Assembly: GCA_041581055.1 (NCBI GenBank)
Contig: JBFGCT010000033.1
Span: 1 to 28,232, forward strand
Source: JBFGCT01 sp041581055
GTDB taxonomy: Bacteria > Actinomycetota > Acidimicrobiia > Acidimicrobiales > Ilumatobacteraceae
Direction: 5' to 3'
DNA: 28,232 nt
The first letter of the stretch is position 1. Every line of letters starts with the position of its first letter. The notes beneath the pieces were generated by a model that was not told the DNA's origin, searched no databases, and worked only from the letters and a program-made list of their open reading frames with translations. The translations under genes were made by a program, and so were the position numbers. Below are positions 23,043 through 28,232 of this stretch, piece after piece.

Positions 23043-24341
23043 GTGCGCCGATCCACCCTGTTCCTGACCGTCGCCGTGCTCATCGCCGCCTCGTGCGGCG
23101 GTGGCGACGACGCCTCACCCGCGACCGATGTGGCCGTGACCCCGGCGCCGCCGGCGACCGAGCCAGCCACCACCGAGCCGCCGGCGACCGACCCGCCGGC
23201 GACCGACCCGCCGGCGACCGACCCGCCCGCCACCGATCCGCCGGCGACGGACCCGCCCACCACCGAGGCCCCCGTCGACACCGAGCCGGCGGCCCCGGCC
23301 CTCGAGATCGTCGAACCCGGCCCGTACCGGGTGGGCGTGCGGACGATCGCGGTCACCGACGAGCGGCGCGATCGGACGTTGTCGGTCGATGTGTGGTTCC
23401 CGATCGCCGACGAGGGCACTCGCGTCGCCTACCAGTACCTCCTGATCCCCGGCGTCTACTACGAGTCGCCCGTCGCCGTCGTCGCCAGCCCGCCCGACAT
23501 CGCGCCGGACGGGCCGTTCCCGCTCGTCGTCTACTCCCACGGCAGCGGCGGGCTGCGGTACATCGCGTCGTACTACACCGAGATGCTCGCCAGCCACGGC
23601 TACATCGTCGCCGCGCCCGACCACACGGGGAACACGGCGGTCGATCGCCTCGCCGGGTCCGAGGCCGAGCGTGCGGTGAACGCGCTCAACCGACCGCAGG
23701 ACGTCGCCGCCGTGATCGACGCGATGACCGACCCGGAGAACCCGGAGACCGCCGGCTTCGTCGCCGCACTCGACCCGGAGCGGATCGCGGTCACCGGCCA
23801 CTCGTTCGGCGGGTTCACCGCCTATGCGATGGTCGCTGGTTTCGACAACGAGCTCGGGTCGTTCGACCCGGATCCGCGCGTCGACGCGATCATCCCGCTG
23901 GCACCGGCGGTCGGCGGGGACGTCGACCCGTTGCTGACCGACGAGCGGCTGGCGTCGATCACCACGCCACAGCTCGTCATCGTCGGCACCAACGACCGGA
24001 CGACACCGGTCGACCCGAACGTCACCCGGGTGTGGGAGCTCGCCGGGAGCGTGCCGTTCCGCAGGGTCGAGCTGGTCGACGCCCAACATCAGAGCTTCAC
24101 CGATCTGTGCGACTACCAGGTGTTCCTCCCCAAACTGGCCGACGTTCCCGAGGTGATCACCGAGACGATCGACTCCTTCGCCGCCGAGGGCTGCTCGCCC
24201 GGCGACATGCCGATCGAGCGGGCCAAGGAGCTCACCAACACCTTCGCCGTCAACTTCCTCGACGCCGTCCTCAAGGACGCCGAGCTCTACCGCCCCGACG
24301 CGATGACGGCCCCCGCCGACATCATCTTCCTCGCCAGGTAG
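23043..24341 (+). CDS. Lipoprotein alpha/beta hydrolase (PAF-acetylhydrolase/dienelactone hydrolase-like)
   Basis: The protein is 432 aa from GTG 23043. A signal peptide ends at the lipobox-like AASC (C18), followed by GGGDD, so it is anchored outside the membrane. Residues about 35-78 form a Pro/Thr/Asp-rich spacer built on repeated PPATD. The catalytic domain follows: PLVVYSHGSGGLRYIAS, nucleophile S254 in GHSFGG, D318 in GTNDRTTP and H349 in AQHQSF. The layout fits secreted platelet-activating-factor acetylhydrolase-like or chlorophyllase-like esterases; the substrate is unknown. Only a weak CAGAGT precedes the start. A large inverted repeat follows the stop by 4 bp. Confidence 0.85.
   Translation: MRRSTLFLTVAVLIAASCGGGDDASPATDVAVTPAPPATEPATTEPPATDPPATDPPATDPPATDPPATDPPTTEAPVDTEPAAPALEIVEPGPYRVGVRTIAVTDERRDRTLSVDVWFPIADEGTRVAYQYLLIPGVYYESPVAVVASPPDIAPDGPFPLVVYSHGSGGLRYIASYYTEMLASHGYIVAAPDHTGNTAVDRLAGSEAERAVNALNRPQDVAAVIDAMTDPENPETAGFVAALDPERIAVTGHSFGGFTAYAMVAGFDNELGSFDPDPRVDAIIPLAPAVGGDVDPLLTDERLASITTPQLVIVGTNDRTTPVDPNVTRVWELAGSVPFRRVELVDAQHQSFTDLCDYQVFLPKLADVPEVITETIDSFAAEGCSPGDMPIERAKELTNTFAVNFLDAVLKDAELYRPDAMTAPADIIFLAR
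23178..23267 (+). repeat. 15-bp tandem repeat encoding PPATD spacer
   Basis: Six consecutive 15-bp units read CCGCCGGCGACCGAC, the first three exact and the others with one to a few changes. They encode PPATD repeats linking the lipid anchor to the hydrolase domain, and each unit change keeps the reading frame. Confidence 0.9.
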
Positions 24342-24345
24342 ACCG

Positions 24346-24392
24346 AACCCGTGAACAGCGTGCGCAGTATGCGCGCGACATGTTCACGGGTT
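24346..24392. promoter_or_regulatory. Perfect 12-bp inverted repeat upstream of fumarase
   Basis: AACCCGTGAACA (24346-24357) and TGTTCACGGGTT (24381-24392) are exact reverse complements around a 23-nt loop, which itself holds GCGCA/TGCGC (24362-24366, 24370-24374). The right arm covers the expected -35 region of the -10 box at 24405. It begins 4 bp after the lipoprotein stop, so a terminator, an operator, or both are possible. Confidence 0.6.
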
Positions 24393-24404
24393 GGCCGGGC
24401 CTCG

Positions 24405-24410
24405 TAGGCT
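24405..24410 (+). promoter_or_regulatory. Probable -10 box of fumarase gene
   Basis: TAGGCT ends 8 nt before ATG 24419. TTCACG at 24383-24388 would be a -35 with 16-bp spacing. Confidence 0.4.
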
Positions 24411-24418
24411 CGACGGAC

Positions 24419-26074
<1,656 letters not shown>

Positions 26075-26227
26075 CAGCAAGACATCGATCGGTCCCGCCC
26101 GGCCGAGCGGCACACCATCCGCGGTCAGCCATCTGGCGGCCAGGCGATCCTGCAACGCGAACCGGTCGTTCCACGCGGCAATCCGCGGCACCGGCGAATT
26201 GGCGAGTGCGCCGGCCGCCAATCGCTC

Positions 26228-26233
26228 TAAGTT
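26228..26233 (+). promoter_or_regulatory. Probable -10 box of M20 peptidase gene
   Basis: TAAGTT ends 6 nt before ATG 26240. Confidence 0.4.
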
Positions 26234-26239
26234 CGGCGC

Positions 26240-27466
26240 ATGGCTTCGACCGACGACGCGCGCCAAGCCACCGCTGATCCCGCGGTGCGCGACGCGGTCG
26301 CGTCGTACCGGCGGGATCTGATCGAACTGACGGCTGAGTTCGTGTCGTTTCCCACGGTGAATCCCCCCGGGACCGACCTCCGAGACTGCCAGCGGTGGAT
26401 CTGCGCCCAACTCGCTCGGTTCGGCATCGACGCTGAGGTGGTCGACAGTTCGACGACCGGCGGCGATCACAAGATCATCGTCGGCACCATCGGACACGAG
26501 GGGCCGGTGATGTATCTGCACGGTCACTACGACGTGGTGCCCGTGTTCTCGGCGGACCAGTTCGTGGCGGTCGAGTCGGACGGATCGCTGATCGGTCGCG
26601 GCACGTGTGACATGAAGGGCGGTTTGGTCGCGATGTTGGTCGCGGCGGTGATCCACCGAGATCTCGGCGGCGGCGGCACGATCAAGTTGATCTTCGTGCC
26701 CGACGAGGAAACCGGTGGGGTGAACGGCGCGGAACGGCTCGAGGAGCTCGGAGTGATCACCCCCCGGCAGGCGGTCGGTGCGATCGTCGCCGAACCGAGC
26801 TTTCCCCACATCTGGTACGCCGCACGGGCGGCGTTCACCGTGGAGGTGACCATCCGCGGGCGGGCCGCGCACGTCGGGCTGCACTACACCGGGACCAATG
26901 CGTTCGTCGAAGCGCACCACGTCCTCGCCGATCTGATCACCTACGGCGAACGTGTCGCTCAACATCGAACCAGTTTGCGGATCGAACCCGAAGCCGCGCG
27001 TTCGTCGATCATGTTGATCGGCGGCATGTCGGGCGGCGGGACGAACTTCAATATCGTGCCGGACAGCTTCTCGTTCACGATCGACCGCCGCCCGAACCCC
27101 GACGAGGACTACGGCGCCGTCAAGCGAGAACTCCTCGCGAAGCTGGATGGGTTGGCCGCAGACCATCCGCTCGAGTACCGGTTGATTCAAGATGTCGACC
27201 CGTCGTTCACGTCACCGGATGCGCCGCTCGTCGATTCGATCGTTCGCCTGGTGCCTCGTGTCGGAGGCCGCCACGCCGCACTGTCGATGTGTCCCGGCTG
27301 CCTCGAGACCCGGGTCTACAGTCGAGCGGGAATCGACGCGGTGGCCTTCGGTCCAGGCCCGATGAATGTGATGCACGCGCCCGACGAGCACGTGCCGATC
27401 GGCAATCTCGTCGAGGCGTGCGCGGTGTACGCCAACCTGCTCCGACACCACCTCGCGGCCACGTGA
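26240..27466 (+). CDS. M20 family metallopeptidase (ArgE/DapE/ACY1-like)
   Basis: This 408-aa dizinc amidohydrolase has all metal and catalytic residues: H96 and D98 in HGHYDVVP, D124 in GTCDMKGG, catalytic E156 and ligand E157 in PDEETGG, and H379 in MHAPDEH. The dimerisation domain sits between, at about 190-300 (VEVTIRGRAAHVGLHYTGTN). It would cleave an N-acyl or peptide bond of a small substrate, such as acetylornithine, succinyl-diaminopimelate or an N-acyl amino acid; no neighbour decides which. The gene uses noticeably more A/T-ending codons (AGT, TTG, AAT, ATT) than its neighbours, hinting at horizontal acquisition. Confidence 0.92.
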   Translation: MASTDDARQATADPAVRDAVASYRRDLIELTAEFVSFPTVNPPGTDLRDCQRWICAQLARFGIDAEVVDSSTTGGDHKIIVGTIGHEGPVMYLHGHYDVVPVFSADQFVAVESDGSLIGRGTCDMKGGLVAMLVAAVIHRDLGGGGTIKLIFVPDEETGGVNGAERLEELGVITPRQAVGAIVAEPSFPHIWYAARAAFTVEVTIRGRAAHVGLHYTGTNAFVEAHHVLADLITYGERVAQHRTSLRIEPEAARSSIMLIGGMSGGGTNFNIVPDSFSFTIDRRPNPDEDYGAVKRELLAKLDGLAADHPLEYRLIQDVDPSFTSPDAPLVDSIVRLVPRVGGRHAALSMCPGCLETRVYSRAGIDAVAFGPGPMNVMHAPDEHVPIGNLVEACAVYANLLRHHLAAT

Positions 27467-27551
27467 CCCGGAGACGTCCCACGTGTCGATTGTCGCCATC
27501 GTCAACCTCGGAGGCCTCGGAAATTCGGAGAACCGGCCCCCGGGGAACGGC

Positions 27552-27557
27552 TACGTT
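27552..27557 (+). promoter_or_regulatory. Probable -10 box of the 27566 gene
   Basis: TACGTT ends 8 nt before ATG 27566. Confidence 0.45.
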
Positions 27558-27565
27558 GCGCCGCC

Positions 27566-28036
27566 ATGGCGAATTGGGAGAAGAAGATCAGGTCCGGCGG
27601 CGGAGACAACCTCGAGGCGGGCGAGGAGCTCGTCGGCGGGATGCTCGTCAACCCCTACGGCTTGACGAGCAAGATGGTCGGCCGGCAACTCGGCGGCGTC
27701 GTCGGCGCGGTGCTGACCGACAAGGCGGGCGCCAAGCGCGGCGACGGACTGGTGAGCGACGAGGGCATCGCCGCCCAGTTCCCCGACGATCGGATCTGGC
27801 TCGGGCTGACCACGGCTCGGCTGCTCGTCTGGGGACACGGAGCGGTGTCGGGCAAGCCGAAGGGGCTCAAGTTCACGATCGACCGCAACGACCTCGAACG
27901 CGTCGAGCTGGAGAAGCTGAAGACGGCGCACGCCGTCGTCCTGCGGTTCCGCGACGGCACGGCCAAGCCGTACGAGGCGCCCAAGATGTTCAACGACCCG
28001 GAGGCCTTCGCCGCTTCCGCCAACGCCGCCGCCTGA
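27566..28036 (+). CDS. Hypothetical protein, possible bacterial PH-like domain
   Basis: This 156-aa soluble protein has no signal peptide. The N-terminal part (NLEAGEELVGGMLVNPYGLTSKMVG) leads to a Gly/Ala-rich segment (QLGGVVGAVLTDKAGAKRG). A beta-rich half follows: DRIWLGLTTARLLVWGHG, LKFTIDRNDLERVELEKL, HAVVLRFRDGTAKPYEAPK. A closing helix, DPEAFAASANAA, ends the protein. Strand order and the phrase "lglTtaRLlvw" recall PH-like domains found in small actinobacterial proteins; the function is unknown. The start is supported by TACGTT 8 nt upstream. It is followed by palindrome array B. Confidence 0.6.
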   Translation: MANWEKKIRSGGGDNLEAGEELVGGMLVNPYGLTSKMVGRQLGGVVGAVLTDKAGAKRGDGLVSDEGIAAQFPDDRIWLGLTTARLLVWGHGAVSGKPKGLKFTIDRNDLERVELEKLKTAHAVVLRFRDGTAKPYEAPKMFNDPEAFAASANAAA

Positions 28037-28080
28037 CCCCGCCGCACCCCCGCTCGCGATCCACCCCGCTTGCGGATCCA

Positions 28081-28232
28081 CCCCCGTTTGCGTCGCGATT
28101 CCGGCGACCCCCACGCCCACAATCGCGACACAAACGATCCACCCCGTTTGCGTCGCGATTCCGGCGACCCCCACGCCCACAATCGCGACACAAACGATCC
28201 ACCCCGTTTGCGTCGCGATTCCGGCGACCCCC
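28081..28232. repeat. Tandem palindromes, period 60 (array B, runs off the edge)
   Basis: Units at 28081-28140, 28141-28200 and 28201-28232 (cut by the window end) are almost identical; only the first base differs. Arms are TTTGCGTCGCGATT and AATCGCGACACAAA (28087-28100 and 28121-28134 in copy 1), with a 20-nt loop containing CCGGCGACCC. Degenerate partial copies of the linker lie at 28051-28086. Arms and loop length match array A at 16862-17036. Confidence 0.9.

Noticed and set aside
28081..28232. CRISPR array or phage attachment site
   Set aside because: Units are identical palindromes with no variable spacers, and there is no integrase or tRNA gene nearby.

Overview
The window is about 28 kb of very GC-rich DNA with short intergenic gaps and strong G/C at third codon positions. 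The gene content fits a free-living actinomycete: a beta-phosphoglucomutase/GH65 pair, a SigE-type ECF sigma factor, a wax ester synthase/DGAT-type acyltransferase, a bacterial nitrobindin, a ComB-family phosphatase, HrpB, and a class I fumarase. My inference is Actinomycetota, possibly Acidimicrobiia; the species cannot be read from the sequence. There are no rRNA, tRNA, CRISPR, transposase or phage genes, and no gap above 300 bp lacks a gene.

Layout. 1-90: inverted-repeat DNA. 132-3223: operon for disaccharide phosphorolysis (HAD mutase plus GH65). 3309-3902 (-): lipoprotein with two DUF4333-like modules, convergent with the operon across a 67-bp tandem duplication. 3978-6061: SDR dehydrogenase, LapA-like membrane protein, alpha/beta hydrolase. 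6125-8934: ECF sigma factor overlapping a large membrane-anchored extracytoplasmic protein. 8981-11864: Fe-S PD-(D/E)XK nuclease overlapping a PAP2 phosphatase, then a WS/DGAT acyltransferase. 11875-12087 (-): 70-aa protein, divergent from a small Arg-rich ORF joined by TGATG to a 101-aa protein. 12687-14131 (-): SDR overlapping a ComB-like phosphatase, divergent from an S9 peptidase (14251) and a nitrobindin (16357). 16862-17036: three tandem palindromes. 17083-17895 (-): IF-2B-like protein, divergent from the operon thioredoxin-like / hrpB / TauE-SafE (17980-21713). 21805-24341: two exported proteins. 24419-26074: fumarase. 26240-27466: M20 peptidase with atypical codon use. 27566-28036: small PH-like protein. 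28087-end: a second array of the same palindrome family.

How it works together. Most genes that head a transcription unit have a TANNNT hexamer 6-10 nt before the start codon and no Shine-Dalgarno sequence, so leaderless transcription is probably the default here. Genes inside operons are instead joined by ATGA, GTGA or TGATG overlaps. The sigma-factor gene stands out: it has a purine-rich ribosome binding site and a perfect 12-bp hairpin just upstream. The oddest features are the two palindrome arrays 11 kb apart with equal 20-nt loops, the possible -1 frameshift on a G6 run at 12293-12298, the 67-bp duplication whose copies differ only at a stop codon, and a 12-bp inverted repeat over the probable -35 region of the fumarase gene.
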